Part shown: in pieces, positions 9,244-18,019 of the stretch
Layout: each line of letters opens with the position of its first letter
How positions within the stretch are numbered: the first letter of the stretch is position 1
Assembly (NCBI RefSeq): GCF_009729015.1
Contig: NZ_CP045482.1
Span: 740,001-804,000, forward strand
Source of the DNA: Acidianus ambivalens
Lineage (GTDB): Archaea > Thermoproteota > Thermoprotei_A > Sulfolobales > Sulfolobaceae
Direction: 5' to 3'
Length of the DNA stretch: 64,000 nucleotides
Position numbers and translations under genes: made by a program
The notes under the pieces: generated by a model
What the model was told of the DNA's origin: nothing
What the model saw: the letters and a program-made list of their open reading frames with translations, nothing else
Databases searched by the model: none

Positions 9244-9621
9244 GTCTGGGACATATTGTCCGGAAGCAATAAAGGTAAAAAATTGGAAAAGTACATAGAA
9301 GATAAGCTGGACGAAGTAGTAATAAATGAGTTAAACGTTGAGGAAATAAAATACGTAATTTGTAGGAAAAACGGAGAAAAGAATGCAGAAGAGGTTGAAA
9401 ATATGCTTAAATCTTCGGGTTATTTTACAATATTCCCGTTTTCCAGGGTAAAAGGAGAAGTTTATAAGATAAAGTGTAAATATCCTATATCGTTAGCTGA
9501 TGCGAGCAGTATTGCAACAGCTAAAGTGCTAGATTTATCAACCTTATTTAGAAGGGAAAAAGAAATTGAGCCTTTTAAAGCAGAACTAAATGTAATTTTT
9601 GTTGATGAGATAATCAGATAA
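9233..9621 (+). pseudogene. vapC: VapC PIN-domain toxin, frameshifted near its start
   Basis: From the ATG at 9233 the frame reads MVFESGTY and then goes out of frame at 9254-9258; the other frame runs to 9621 and encodes the rest (LSGSNKGKKLEKYI... to ...FVDEIIR). One T missing from a TTT run explains it. The PIN features are a first acidic residue (Glu where most have Asp), a middle acid in the NELNVEEIKYV helix and SLADASSIATAK near residue 95, where the Asp is a metal ligand. VapC toxins are Mg-dependent ribonucleases. Either the toxin is dead or the base is a sequencing loss. An internal TTG at 9256 could start a shortened protein without the first acidic residue. Confidence 0.75.
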
Positions 9622-9958
9622 ATATTAAATTAAACAAGCTTTCTTAGAAATTTTATGTCTAACTAGGTATTATTCCAAGATTTCTTTCATTAATTTCGTT
9701 TTATACTTTCCCTGAACTCAAAACCTTAGTTCTCCTATACCTTATCTACTAGCTCTATCGATATATAAGATATTCTACCATTCAATAGTTATAAACTCCT
9801 CACATTCAAAACTTTTCCAAGACTTTTATTCTGTAAGATTGCCGAACTAATACTTGAGAAGCAGACTGGAAATTAGAAAAAATGAAATCCTGATTGGTTT
9901 ATTTCCATAATAGGAATTTAGATCTTTTTAATTTGAAGTTCTAACATCTCACATTCTT
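9622..9958. other. Gene-free stretch
   Basis: About 340 AT-rich bases with no convincing frame, repeat or structured motif. Confidence 0.5.
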
Positions 9959-10381
9959 TTAACTCTTATACTTAGGATCGTCGTAAATTATTATATCCTT
10001 CAACTTATTAACGTTCTCCTTCATCATTCTTTCAATTTTCTCCTTTAAATTCAGGCCGTCGTATAAGATCTTATAACCATAATAAAACATGTGAGTCAAC
10101 TTCAAATTGTTATCGTTAACTTCCTCTGGTTTCATCACTATAATATCTACTGGGAAGTAGGGTCTAGTAGTTTGGTAAATTTCAATACTCTTATGCAAAG
10201 GGTTTTCACAGCTCACAAATACTATTATATCAAAATCACTGTTAGGCCTATTCTTTCCCCTAGCTCTACTACCAAATAATACTATGGTTGAATCAGGGTA
10301 AGAACTTATTAATTTCTTAAGGAAATCGCTGAACTTCCTTTCGTATTCCTCGTTTATTCTCTTCAGAAGATCTTCAACCAT
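9959..10381 (-). CDS. MNT-type minimal nucleotidyltransferase (HEPN/MNT antitoxin)
   Basis: 140 aa with the minimal nucleotidyltransferase signature GSRARGKNRPNSDFD near residues 37-51; the Asp pair in SDFD binds metal and a third acid lies near residue 80 (FPVDIIV). In HEPN/MNT toxin-antitoxin systems such enzymes neutralise the HEPN ribonuclease, some by AMPylating or oligo-adenylating it. The start overlaps the end of the HEPN gene by 19 bases, so the order is HEPN then MNT. Confidence 0.85.
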   Translation of the reverse strand: MVEDLLKRINEEYERKFSDFLKKLISSYPDSTIVLFGSRARGKNRPNSDFDIIVFVSCENPLHKSIEIYQTTRPYFPVDIIVMKPEEVNDNNLKLTHMFYYGYKILYDGLNLKEKIERMMKENVNKLKDIIIYDDPKYKS

Positions 10382-10704
10382 TTCAAAATCACCTCAGCGT
10401 TCTTCTTACAATTTAAAGCGTCATTTCTGGAGTAAAAGGACATTAAGGAATACCTAGAGGAAATATAATGAGGGTTCAAGTTCATTGCACAAGTTAAAAT
10501 ATCGTCTGGAGGATTAAAATATTTTAATAGCTCTACGAGGTTGTGAGTATAAGGATGTTCATTCCTAGTTATCTCTAGGAGGCCTTTAATTGCTAACTCA
10601 ACGGATTGATGAAAAAGAAAGCAAGCTAACCAATAATATCCCTTATTTATTGCGTCATCTCCTGCAGTAAAGCTTTGCTTTCCCTTTTCTATTAGCTCGC
10701 TCAT
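10363..10704 (-). CDS. HEPN-domain protein (putative RNase toxin)
   Basis: 113 aa, all alpha-helical, of the HEPN family that pairs with the MNT gene just downstream. Seen are the first helix ending FHQSVELAIKGLLE, the HPYTHNLVELL motif typical of archaeal HEPN proteins, and a C-terminal helix (RNDALNCKKNAEVILKWL). An Arg-X6-His spacing occurs at RNEHPYTH, which fits the nuclease motif loosely. Start ATG at 10704. Confidence 0.8.
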   Translation of the reverse strand: MSELIEKGKQSFTAGDDAINKGYYWLACFLFHQSVELAIKGLLEITRNEHPYTHNLVELLKYFNPPDDILTCAMNLNPHYISSRYSLMSFYSRNDALNCKKNAEVILKWLKIF

Positions 10705-10860
10705 GAATGATTATTTACGACTAACTTTAAATTAATAACACCATTATCAGCACAGCGATTTTCTTCACACCTCAGCTGAAACACGGTTCATCATTTTACT
10801 ATTACATTTACGCACAATCTTATAGAATTTTTCTACTATAGTTAGATAGTCTAGTTTTAC

Positions 10861-11214
10861 CTATATAAGAGACCATATTTTCTTCACTTTCATAGAAATC
10901 TTTTCCACATCACTTTTATCTAGTACCATTTCATGAAATCCAAAAACGTGCAAATACCAAGCAGAATGCCAGATCTTGTATACTTCTCCTCCTAAGTTCT
11001 TTGCGGCCTCAAATAGTATAGAAGAAGTCCATCTTTTTTGATTCTCCACGGTTCTTAATATGCTAAGATTTTTCCTTATTGATAAAAACTTTATTGCTTC
11101 TTCAGCAGCCTTATAATACTTTTCCGAAGCTTGAACAACGTCACCCTTAGAAAGAAGATCATCAGCTTCTTTTATCCAGTTCTCTATTTGCAATTTCGTC
11201 GCTGATTTTAACAA
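10861..11214 (-). CDS. PaREP1-family protein, second of tandem pair
   Basis: 117 aa, helical. It carries the PaREP1/PaREP8 signature ADDLLSKGDVVQASEKYYKAAEEAIK at residues ~17-43 and a second part ending in WYLHVFGFHE, typical of the family. Function unknown; the fold is HEPN-like and the genes are expanded in thermophilic crenarchaea. Its 5' end overlaps the upstream PaREP1 gene by 53 bases in another frame. A 71-bp segment is identical at DNA level to the matching part of the upstream gene although the rest has diverged. Confidence 0.8.
   Translation of the reverse strand: MLKSATKLQIENWIKEADDLLSKGDVVQASEKYYKAAEEAIKFLSIRKNLSILRTVENQKRWTSSILFEAAKNLGGEVYKIWHSAWYLHVFGFHEMVLDKSDVEKISMKVKKIWSLI
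11090..11160 (-). repeat. 71-bp exact repeat, unit in the downstream PaREP1 gene
   Basis: Identical to 11430-11500 at a distance of 340 bases. It encodes the core helix of the PaREP1 signature. The flanking sequence is unrelated, so this looks like gene conversion. Confidence 0.85.
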
Positions 11215-11545
11215 GTTTCCTCACGTTTTCTGCCTCATCTTTAACTACATCTAAACTTAAATTCTCTACGGTAAGTAATACTATTGCAGATTCCCAATAC
11301 TCAAATATATCCTCATTATTCAATTTTTTACATATTTCTACAACAGCTTTATGTAAAGTCGCTAAGTCCCAGCCACTTTCCTTAGCAATATTAAGAATAT
11401 CCTTTAATCCTAAGTTTACTGTTAGGAGTTTTATTGCTTCTTCAGCAGCCTTATAATACTTTTCCGAAGCTTGAACAACGTCACCCTTAGAAAGAAGATC
11501 GTCGGCAATTGATAATAATACATCAGAGGAAGTTTGAATTAGCAT
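11162..11545 (-). CDS. PaREP1-family protein, first of tandem pair
   Basis: 127 aa, helical. It holds the same signature as its neighbour (LLSKGDVVQASEKYYKAAEE, residues ~18-37), then a middle helix and a C-terminal region (YWESAIVLLTVENLSLDVV) close to the first gene of the pair at 26146-26505. It runs 53 bases into the next PaREP1 gene, which lies one frame away, so the two are translationally coupled or derive from a fused pair. Confidence 0.8.
   Translation of the reverse strand: MLIQTSSDVLLSIADDLLSKGDVVQASEKYYKAAEEAIKLLTVNLGLKDILNIAKESGWDLATLHKAVVEICKKLNNEDIFEYWESAIVLLTVENLSLDVVKDEAENVRKLVKISDEIANRELDKRS
11430..11500 (-). repeat. 71-bp exact repeat, unit in the upstream PaREP1 gene
   Basis: Partner of 11090-11160, same orientation and same place in the protein. 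Confidence 0.85.
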
Positions 11546-11709
11546 TAAATAAAATTTAGAAAGAACCTTAATAATTCTTACTCTCTTCTAGATCTATTAT
11601 TATAAAAGTAAGAGCAATTTAATTATCCTTTCTTTTATATCCGTGATATTATTTTATCAAAATTACAATACAAGTAAGTCTTATAATTTTCCTCCGTGAT
11701 TATTGTATA

Positions 11710-13035
11710 ATGAACGACCAAAAGCCAGTAGAGATTAACAAAAGCAGAGCCAAGAGCAAACTTTCAACTTCAGACTTATTTTTCCTATCCTTTGGAGGTC
11801 AAGCTCCTTTTATTTCTCTACTAACCTTCGGTACAGTAATGATATCGTTAGTTGGAACTCAGGGAGCTTTTGCAATGTTGATTGCTACTGCGGTCGTTGC
11901 ATTAAACGGAATAGTAATAAATAGGCTAAGTAGTAGGTTTAAGAGGGGAGGAGGTTACTATACTTACGCATATTACGCATTAACTGAACGACTTGGCACA
12001 AGCACCGGTTGGGTTTATTTAGCCTATGCATTATCTTACGGGGGTACCTTGCTAGCAGGCGGAGCTTACGTATTATACTCTATACTTAGAATGTTACCTT
12101 TTACACCTAGTATATTGCTTAATCAATGGTTATTGGCATTAATAGTTAGTGGGCTAGCTTCAGGATTAGTGATTGCAGGAGTTAGGGCATCAGCAAAGTA
12201 CGCAATGATTATGTCAACTGCAGAAATGATAGCTCTCGTTAGCCTGGCAATATTCTTCTTGAGAGATTCAGGATGGCACTTTTATAATCCTTTTACTGTC
12301 AATTTATCTCCCTCACTTTTTGAGGCAGTAGTTTTTGGTCTAGGAATTCCTACAGGCTACGGTTCGATAGCACCGTTAGGTTACGACGCATCTTCAAAGA
12401 GTATAGGAAAAGTTGCAGTTGCAGTAGTATTTTACGGAGGCCTTTTAGCAACGTTTTTCTTTTACTCCTTAGGAGCATTAGACTTTACAGGGAACTTAGT
12501 TCAGTATTTATTAAGCGACTTCGGGATAGTTGGTGCAGTAATCCTAGGTTTTATAGCATTAAATGATGGAACACTGGGTGGAATGAGCTATATTCTCGCA
12601 AATTCGAGAACTTTAAAGGCTATGTCAGAGGATAAGGTATTTCCTTCAATTCTGGCTAAGGACATAAAAGGAAAGCCCTTATACGCTGAAATCTTGATAG
12701 CAGGAATATTCACTTCTGCAGTGGTAGCACTTACGAACTTTATGGGATTATATGGAGTTTTCGTCATACTAGGAGGTTTGGCGGGTATATTTAACTTATT
12801 CATACATTCTTCAGCAGATTTATCCTTAGTAAGGATTACCGCAAAGAGAGCTAAAAAACACTGGTGGGAATTAAGTATAGGAATATTAGCAACTTTAGTT
12901 AGCATTGCGGTGCTTATATACTCATTTACGGGATTCTCTCCAATAATGATAAATATCTTCTTGGGCTGGATAGTCCTAGGTTTCTTCTATCTGGAAATTA
13001 AGGAGATGCTGTCGTCATCGTCAACAGAAGACTAA
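11710..13035 (+). CDS. APC-family amino acid permease
   Basis: 441 aa with about 12 hydrophobic segments. The first helix contains FLSFGGQAPFISLLTFG, the usual APC motif; [19 protein letters not shown] after helix 2 matches the family. The protein is a clear paralogue of the permease at 57116-58456. It should be a proton- or sodium-coupled amino acid importer or exchanger in the cytoplasmic membrane; substrate unknown. The ATG at 11710 has a TATA-like box ~25-30 bases upstream. Single-gene unit. Confidence 0.85.
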   Translation: MNDQKPVEINKSRAKSKLSTSDLFFLSFGGQAPFISLLTFGTVMISLVGTQGAFAMLIATAVVALNGIVINRLSSRFKRGGGYYTYAYYALTERLGTSTGWVYLAYALSYGGTLLAGGAYVLYSILRMLPFTPSILLNQWLLALIVSGLASGLVIAGVRASAKYAMIMSTAEMIALVSLAIFFLRDSGWHFYNPFTVNLSPSLFEAVVFGLGIPTGYGSIAPLGYDASSKSIGKVAVAVVFYGGLLATFFFYSLGALDFTGNLVQYLLSDFGIVGAVILGFIALNDGTLGGMSYILANSRTLKAMSEDKVFPSILAKDIKGKPLYAEILIAGIFTSAVVALTNFMGLYGVFVILGGLAGIFNLFIHSSADLSLVRITAKRAKKHWWELSIGILATLVSIAVLIYSFTGFSPIMINIFLGWIVLGFFYLEIKEMLSSSSTED

Positions 13036-13114
13036 TGCAAATGACGTCATTTTATTATAAACAGTAGTAATTATTTGCTTCAAAAGTGGAAAAATCTTTA
13101 TTTTTTCCCACCAG

Positions 13115-13365
13115 GTGGTGTTAGTTAAATTAGATAAAAAGGTGGGCTTTATTTACCCAAAGAAATTAGGAATTAATGTAGATGAGTTTTACATTTCTGT
13201 ATTGCAGAAGGAATTATATTAGTTCCTAGAGTTAAAGATCCTATTGAGGTTCTAGAGGGAAAAAGTTACTTAAGTATCGAGGAATTGAAAAAGAAGGCCT
13301 TAGAGGAGGCTAAAAAGGAAATTGGATTACACAGATTCCTTACTATAATAAAAGATGAAGATTAG
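13115..13365 (+). pseudogene. vapB: Decayed AbrB-type VapB antitoxin
   Basis: From a GTG at 13115 one frame reads VLVKLDKKVGFIYPKKLGINVDEFYI and then fails; a second frame continues IAEGIILVPRVKDPIEVLEGK...LSIEELKKKALEEAKKEIG to the stop at 13365. Together they make the swapped-hairpin AbrB/SpoVT antitoxin of about 80 aa usual for VapBC pairs. A shift near 13195 breaks it. Confidence 0.65.
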
Positions 13366-13533
13366 CTAAAGAGAAAAGCTTCATTGCTCTTACAGAAATA
13401 CAAAAATGATGTATCGACGTATATAGCAACTTTTATTGAAATATTACTAATATCAAAGAAATTCTCTCTTGACCAAATTACTATATTGATTATGGAAATA
13501 ACAAGAATCTTTGATGAGAGGGCTGCTAGTTAA
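13366..13533 (+). pseudogene. vapC: Fragment of a VapC PIN toxin
   Basis: A frame of ~55 codons directly after the antitoxin remnant reads LKRKASLLLQKYKNDVSTYIATFIEILLISKKFSLD..., resembling the middle of PIN toxins (the Ser/Thr-x-Ile-A-x-x-I/V-E-I helix holds an acidic ligand). Both the N-terminal Asp motif and the C-terminal part are missing. It fits the decayed antitoxin upstream. Confidence 0.45.
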
Positions 13534-13754
13534 AAAAGGTATTCGATGCCTTTCACGCTTCTTTTTTTCATGCGGAAAAATAATTACCTTGATCATATTT
13601 ACGATAGTTTGGGAATAAAGAGAATTAAACTTGAAGATCCTTAACGACAATCTAAAGATAAATTCCTTTTTAATGTGATTTATTATAAACATTATAAGCC
13701 TCTATTTAATACTCATCTAGCAACCCTATTTAACCTTGAACGAAAACATATCAT

Positions 13755-14171
13755 ATGGAACCAATTCTTGTAGGAATAACTAGAGAAGGAAAAATTTTCG
13801 AGAAAGGCTTTGCAACTTCAGCAGGTTTTCTAGACATTCAATTGTCTTCGGAATATTCATCGTTTTCCCTTAATGATAAGATAACCTGCATTAAAATAAA
13901 AAATAAATCAATATTGAACGGAGATGAAATAGAAGTTGATTGCATTAATTTCCTTAAAAGATATGTAAAATGCATTGAAGATCTTCTGAACAATTTTTAT
14001 CATTGTAATAATAAGGAGTTAATAGAAAACGTAAAATTCCTTAATGAAAAAATAAAGTACATCGTGTATTTAAAAGAGGACGAAATTATACTTCCTTTTG
14101 TGGGAGAAGAGGAGATGGATTCTCTTTCTTTTAAGATACTAAGAGATTATAAGGAAAGATTTTACAAATAA
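13755..14171 (+). CDS. Hypothetical protein, 138 aa
   Basis: Not recognised. Mixed alpha/beta with several cysteines (CIKIKN, DCINFL, KCIEDL, HCNNKEL) and a Lys/Glu-rich composition, no membrane segment. The ATG follows a TATA-like AT stretch. It stands between the decayed VapBC and a convergent hypothetical gene, so context gives no role. Confidence 0.5.
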   Translation: MEPILVGITREGKIFEKGFATSAGFLDIQLSSEYSSFSLNDKITCIKIKNKSILNGDEIEVDCINFLKRYVKCIEDLLNNFYHCNNKELIENVKFLNEKIKYIVYLKEDEIILPFVGEEEMDSLSFKILRDYKERFYK

Positions 14172-14225
14172 TATATAAAAGGAGTAAGAGTTAATTCTCT
14201 TAATGTTCGCCTAGCCTTCAATTCT

Positions 14226-14573
14226 TTACTCTTCAATTACCAGGTAAAACTTCTCCTTGAAGTAGTTCTCAACTTCACCTTTTAATCTATAGCAATCAAT
14301 CATTTTAAGCTCTAAATCTGGAAGAGTCCAGTAAGTATATCTATACTTGCACAGTATAACATAAAACGGTTTTAGGTTTATTCTCATTGTCCAAATATAT
14401 TTATTCGATGGTGCCAAAGAGAATATGCTTCCTTTACTCCTAAAATAGTGAGCGTTAGCCTTAAGTTTAGGGATAATCTCGTCTAGAACGTCTTTAGCAA
14501 ATAATCCGTGCTCACTCATTGATCTGTCGTATAATGACTCTATTACCTTCATGAGTATTACTTTGACGATCAA
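14226..14573 (-). CDS. Hypothetical protein, ~108-115 aa
   Basis: Not recognised. A compact basic protein rich in Tyr and Trp (YIWTMRINLKPFYVILCKYRYTYW) with no membrane segment. The first possible start is at 14573; the methionine at residue 8 (MKVIESLYDRS, ATG at 14552) is an equally good start. Convergent with the 138-aa gene; T-rich DNA lies between them. Confidence 0.45.
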   Translation of the reverse strand: MIVKVILMKVIESLYDRSMSEHGLFAKDVLDEIIPKLKANAHYFRSKGSIFSLAPSNKYIWTMRINLKPFYVILCKYRYTYWTLPDLELKMIDCYRLKGEVENYFKEKFYLVIEE

Positions 14574-14687
14574 GAATAAAAAGGTATTACATCAGAATAT
14601 TGCAGTTAATTCTTCTATTTAAATGTATTTATATCGATTAATCTATTCATTACAACATATTTATAATATAATAAAGTATGTACGCAT

Positions 14688-14945
14688 ATGGAAAGAAAGA
14701 AGATAATAAACGAGGAATGCCTTTATTATAAGGAGATACCTAGGTCAATAATATCAAATTATGAGAAATTCTTTAATTTCGTTTTACCTAAAAATGTGGA
14801 AGATAAGGAAATAATTATAAGCATCCCAGAAGCAATATTTCACGAAATTGAAATAATAAGAAATTCAATATTAAAAGTAATAAAATTTAAAACTATAATA
14901 ATAGTTCTAGATAAATCTAGTAATATATCCGTATGCATAAAATAA
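14688..14945 (+). CDS. Small hypothetical protein, 85 aa
   Basis: Not recognised. Starts at an ATG after TATTTATAATATAATAAAG, a good TATA region. Acidic-basic mixed N-terminus and an Ile-rich C-terminal half. It lies at the left border of the decayed region and could itself be a truncated gene. Confidence 0.35.
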   Translation: MERKKIINEECLYYKEIPRSIISNYEKFFNFVLPKNVEDKEIIISIPEAIFHEIEIIRNSILKVIKFKTIIIVLDKSSNISVCIK

Positions 14946-15268
14946 AATATTTATAATCTTATACTATGGGTTAGATAAAAATTTTTAGTATATATTGTAC
15001 ATTAAAATTGATCAGAAATATATGGGAAACTTATAATAAGTTTTAATTCTTTCGAGTGTTAAATGAGATATTATGTAGTATTTTCCCGTAAATTGTAGAA
15101 ATAGTTAAATATTGCTTTATATTTTAATTTATATAAAGGATTTACATTTATTCATACAAATTTCTGAATAGATTTAAGTAGAATAGACGGCACGAACATT
15201 AATTAATTTTTATTGGTTAACTTTTTTATTCGAGGTGAATTCTTAATTATAAACTTAATAATATGTAA

Positions 15269-15671
15269 GAGGTTGAAGGACTAAGACAGTTGGGCTATAA
15301 CTTAAATTCCAAATACTTGGTTCATAGTATTGAAAATTATTCATACATATCTTCAAATGGACTAGGAGAGTTTAAGTATACAATAAATTTTACTTTAAAA
15401 GAAGATTTAAAGAAAGGATCTGTTTATATTCAGTCTTCTTAAGGAGTAACATGTTAGCGTAAACGAACTATAACATAATGCGTATAAACTATGATAATTC
15501 TGGAAGATAGTGCGGTAACAAGACTTGAAGAGAGAGTAAGGAAATTAATTATCCGGAAGAAGTTTTGAGGATATACATCTGATAATGGATTTTCTGGTTA
15601 AAATTAGAAACTTTAGGAATATAACAATTGTAATCTGCAATTCATTACTTTATCGATATGCAATGCAATAA
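15269..15671 (+). pseudogene. Broken hypothetical gene
   Basis: The 870 bases between 14946 and 15821 hold no intact gene, but this part reads as protein in three successive frames: VEGLRQLGYNLNSKYLV...TLKEDLKKGSVYIQ, then ENYNIMRINYDNSG and DSAVTRLEERVRKL, then RSFEDIHLIMDFLVKIRN ending at a stop at 15669. It would have been a ~130-aa soluble protein of unknown family with at least one stop and several frameshifts. Confidence 0.45.
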
Positions 15672-15821
15672 AGGATTTGTGATCGTTTTGTGTTTAAGAA
15701 TTTCTTGTATTCTATATTCATTAATCTTTATATAATTTGAGCAATAAAAATTAAATAAATCGCTATTTAGTTAGATATATTCTCATCAGAACTTATAAAT
15801 TTTTATCTTAAATATATAAAT

Positions 15822-16088
15822 GTGAAAAATTATAGACGAGATTTATACAAACTCCTAATTACCCTTGGTGTTGCTAAGAAAATGGGAAGATATTACGTAA
15901 TATCTAAACCGTGGTTACGTAAGCTCGAAGTAATAGTTGATGAAAATTCTTGTACCTTTATAGGAAAATACGGTTACGGGAGTAAAGAAGCTATTGGAGA
16001 AGTTTTCTTAGATGGTCAAGCAGTAAAAGTTAAGGAAGAGATTAATGATTATGAAAAAGAAAATCCTAGTTTTAGAATAAGGATTTAA
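15822..16088 (+). CDS. Small hypothetical protein, 88 aa
   Basis: Not recognised. Basic N-terminal half (YRRDLYKLLITLGVAKKMGRYYVISKPWLRKL) that could form a small helix-turn-helix or RNA-binding unit, then a beta-rich acidic half. Starts with GTG at 15822 after a TATA-like TATAAATTTTTATC region. First of three closely spaced plus-strand frames ending at 16984. Confidence 0.4.
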   Translation: MKNYRRDLYKLLITLGVAKKMGRYYVISKPWLRKLEVIVDENSCTFIGKYGYGSKEAIGEVFLDGQAVKVKEEINDYEKENPSFRIRI

Positions 16089-16128
16089 ACTTTGGAAATT
16101 TAAGGGCTATTTAGCTTTTAGTTTACTT

Positions 16129-16311
16129 TTGCATACATTAAACCTTACTATATATTATGATAAAGGAGAGTTCTATCCTATAATTTCTGATCCTTATTCA
16201 ATACATTATGAGGCTTATAGAAGGGAAACTAAGTATCCTGTGAAAAATTCATTTACTTGGATAAACGCTAGACCAAATGTTTATGGTATAGAAGTGATTA
16301 AAAATGTATGA
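16129..16311 (+). CDS. Small hypothetical protein, 60 aa
   Basis: Not recognised. Starts with TTG and ends by overlapping the ATG of the next gene by 8 bases, which argues for a translated, coupled gene or for the tail of a longer decayed one. Tyr-rich (YYDKGEFYPIISDPYSIHYEAYRRETKY). Low confidence. Confidence 0.3.
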   Translation: MHTLNLTIYYDKGEFYPIISDPYSIHYEAYRRETKYPVKNSFTWINARPNVYGIEVIKNV

Positions 16312-16984
16312 TGATATAAAAAGGATACTTAAGTCTAAAGGCTATAACATTGATGATTTTGATTTGATAATCTATAAGGTTAAAGCAATGGAAAAGTACG
16401 GTATATCTGGGCACTATATAAGGTATTATAAAGCGGAATACTTCAGAACTTCGCATACTGATATATTAGATGCGAGTTACCTTTCACCTTTCTTTCCAGA
16501 TTCTGTTTTAATTGATTATTATTATAAATTAATAGATAAACAAGAGAAGAGAGAAGTAAAATTGGACACTTGGATTACTGAAGGAGAGATAATGGAGAAT
16601 AACTTACATAGGAAAAAGGTATTTAAAGTGAATAAAAAATTATATGAAAAATTAGAAGCATATAAATCTTATTTAACAGAACAGTACTATCACGTATACT
16701 CGAATTTCTTAACTAACAAGAAGCTAGCTGAAGATTTCTTTTCCAAAAACGATATTGAAACTAACATTTTTACAGACTCGAAAACAGTTCACCTTAACGT
16801 TGAAATTTCGGTTGAAATAGAAGGTTATGAGATGTATAATATAAAGCCTATAATTAGGTATATAGGTGGAGAAAAAAGCGAACTTAAAGATGGGATACTT
16901 AAAAAAGAAGGTAATAAGGTCACTTTGTTTATACCATTCCAAGGCCCTAGCACTTACATCGGAATAAATTACTGGCTAAGATAA
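16304..16984 (+). CDS. Orphan hypothetical protein, 226 aa, intact member of a decayed local family
   Basis: Not recognised. A soluble protein with a Tyr/Lys-rich N-terminal half, a WITEGEI turn near residue 88, a helix KVNKKLYEKLEAYKSYLTEQYYHVYSNF, and a beta-rich C-terminus ending FQGPSTYIGINYWLR. Two broken relatives in the same orientation lie at 17380-17975 and 22075-22550, sharing the WITE, NKKLNE.L.AYKFYE and F.QP..YYG motifs. This is the only copy still open, so it is either the functional one or the most recently active. The start ATG overlaps the preceding 60-aa frame. Confidence 0.55.
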   Translation: MYDDIKRILKSKGYNIDDFDLIIYKVKAMEKYGISGHYIRYYKAEYFRTSHTDILDASYLSPFFPDSVLIDYYYKLIDKQEKREVKLDTWITEGEIMENNLHRKKVFKVNKKLYEKLEAYKSYLTEQYYHVYSNFLTNKKLAEDFFSKNDIETNIFTDSKTVHLNVEISVEIEGYEMYNIKPIIRYIGGEKSELKDGILKKEGNKVTLFIPFQGPSTYIGINYWLR

Positions 16985-17045
16985 TGGTATGTTGCTAACT
17001 CTAGTGCGTCTAATCCTGCCAATGGCTTAATTGGAAACGTGACTA

Positions 17046-17088
17046 CCCTACCTATCAAGCTCCTCTCATAATCACATAAACGGTAGGG
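17046..17088. repeat. Inverted repeat in the gap after the orphan gene
   Basis: CCCTACC and GGTAGGG form a perfect 7-bp stem 29 bases apart. Just downstream is ATATATCACGACGA, a 14-base string also found inside the small IS607 derivative at ~49919. The stretch 16985-17379 has no intact gene; this may be the end of a degraded transposon. Confidence 0.35.
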
Positions 17089-17379
17089 AGGTCATTGATA
17101 CATATATCACGACGATATTTAGAAGTAATTAAGAATAATACGCACAAAAGATTTGGAGTTTCGACAATAGATGAAGAAATTATAATCAAGATTTCAATTA
17201 AAATACTACATAGCACGTCAGTTTGATAAATCGTTATCCATTAAATTCTTTTCCATCTATTTAAATCATAAACTTTTTGCCAATTGCGCTTTGTAGATTG
17301 AATTTTCCTATGCAAATTTTGAGAAAATTCTTAATAAACAACTCAGCTAGGAAGGGTTATTAGAAGAATTATAGGGATT

Positions 17380-17975
17380 ACACAATGAAAAATAATATTA
17401 GGAAGATAACTTACTCTCTTGACTAACGAAATTTACGGAATTTCGGAAAATTACGCTAGACACTATAAGGAAAAATTCTTTACAAGAGAGATTAAGGAAT
17501 TAACGCCAATATCATTATCTACATTTTCCCTGATGCTAATTTAGTTGAATATTATTATATAATAAAAGTAAGGAGATAAGAAAATTATCATTACTAGCTG
17601 GATTACTGAAAAATACATAACTGAAGATGGAATCTTAAGAAGATTTTAGTTCTAAACAGAAAGCTTAACGAGAAATTAGAGGCTTACAGATTTTATGATA
17701 TAGAGATGTATTTCCATATTTATTCGAAATGATTTTCCAATAAAGAAAATACTAGAGACCTTTTATCCAAAGAAGATATAGAAACTCTGGTAAGTACTAG
17801 AAGTGATGAAATAGTTTATAAACTGAATATAAATTACTTAATCCCCAGTCTTAGCCATAACTGTAAAAGATAAGCCAATAGAACTTAATGGAACACAATC
17901 CCTTTTGACAAAAAAGTCTCTCTTTCAGTTATCTTTCAAAAGCCTAACGCCTATTACGGTATAAAATATTAGCTA
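17380..17975 (+). pseudogene. Decayed paralogue of the 226-aa orphan protein (1)
   Basis: Read in changing frames it gives IYGISENYARHYKEKFFTR, then FPDANLVEYYYIIK, SWITEKYITEDGIL, LNRKLNEKLEAYRFYDIEMYFHIYSK and, near the end, FQKPNAYYGIKY. These align in order with the intact protein at 16304-16984 over nearly its whole length. Many stops and shifts; clearly non-functional. Confidence 0.65.
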
Positions 17976-18019
17976 AAATAAACTAATAATTTTAAATTTT
18001 GAAAAAAGAATAAAATCTT

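Noticed and set aside
11090..11500. Considered CRISPR or other spaced repeats (also 26178-26576 and 27645-28013)
   Set aside because: Only two units each, inside coding sequence in matching protein positions; no spacer array or cas genes.
13453..13692. Minus-strand 79-codon frame
   Set aside because: Runs antisense through the VapC remnant; composition reflects AT-rich DNA.
16990..17125. Possible transposase tail (VANSSASNPANGLIGNVTTLPIKLL) near an inverted repeat
   Set aside because: Reads as protein for ~25 codons but I could not link it to a named family; kept only as an inverted repeat.
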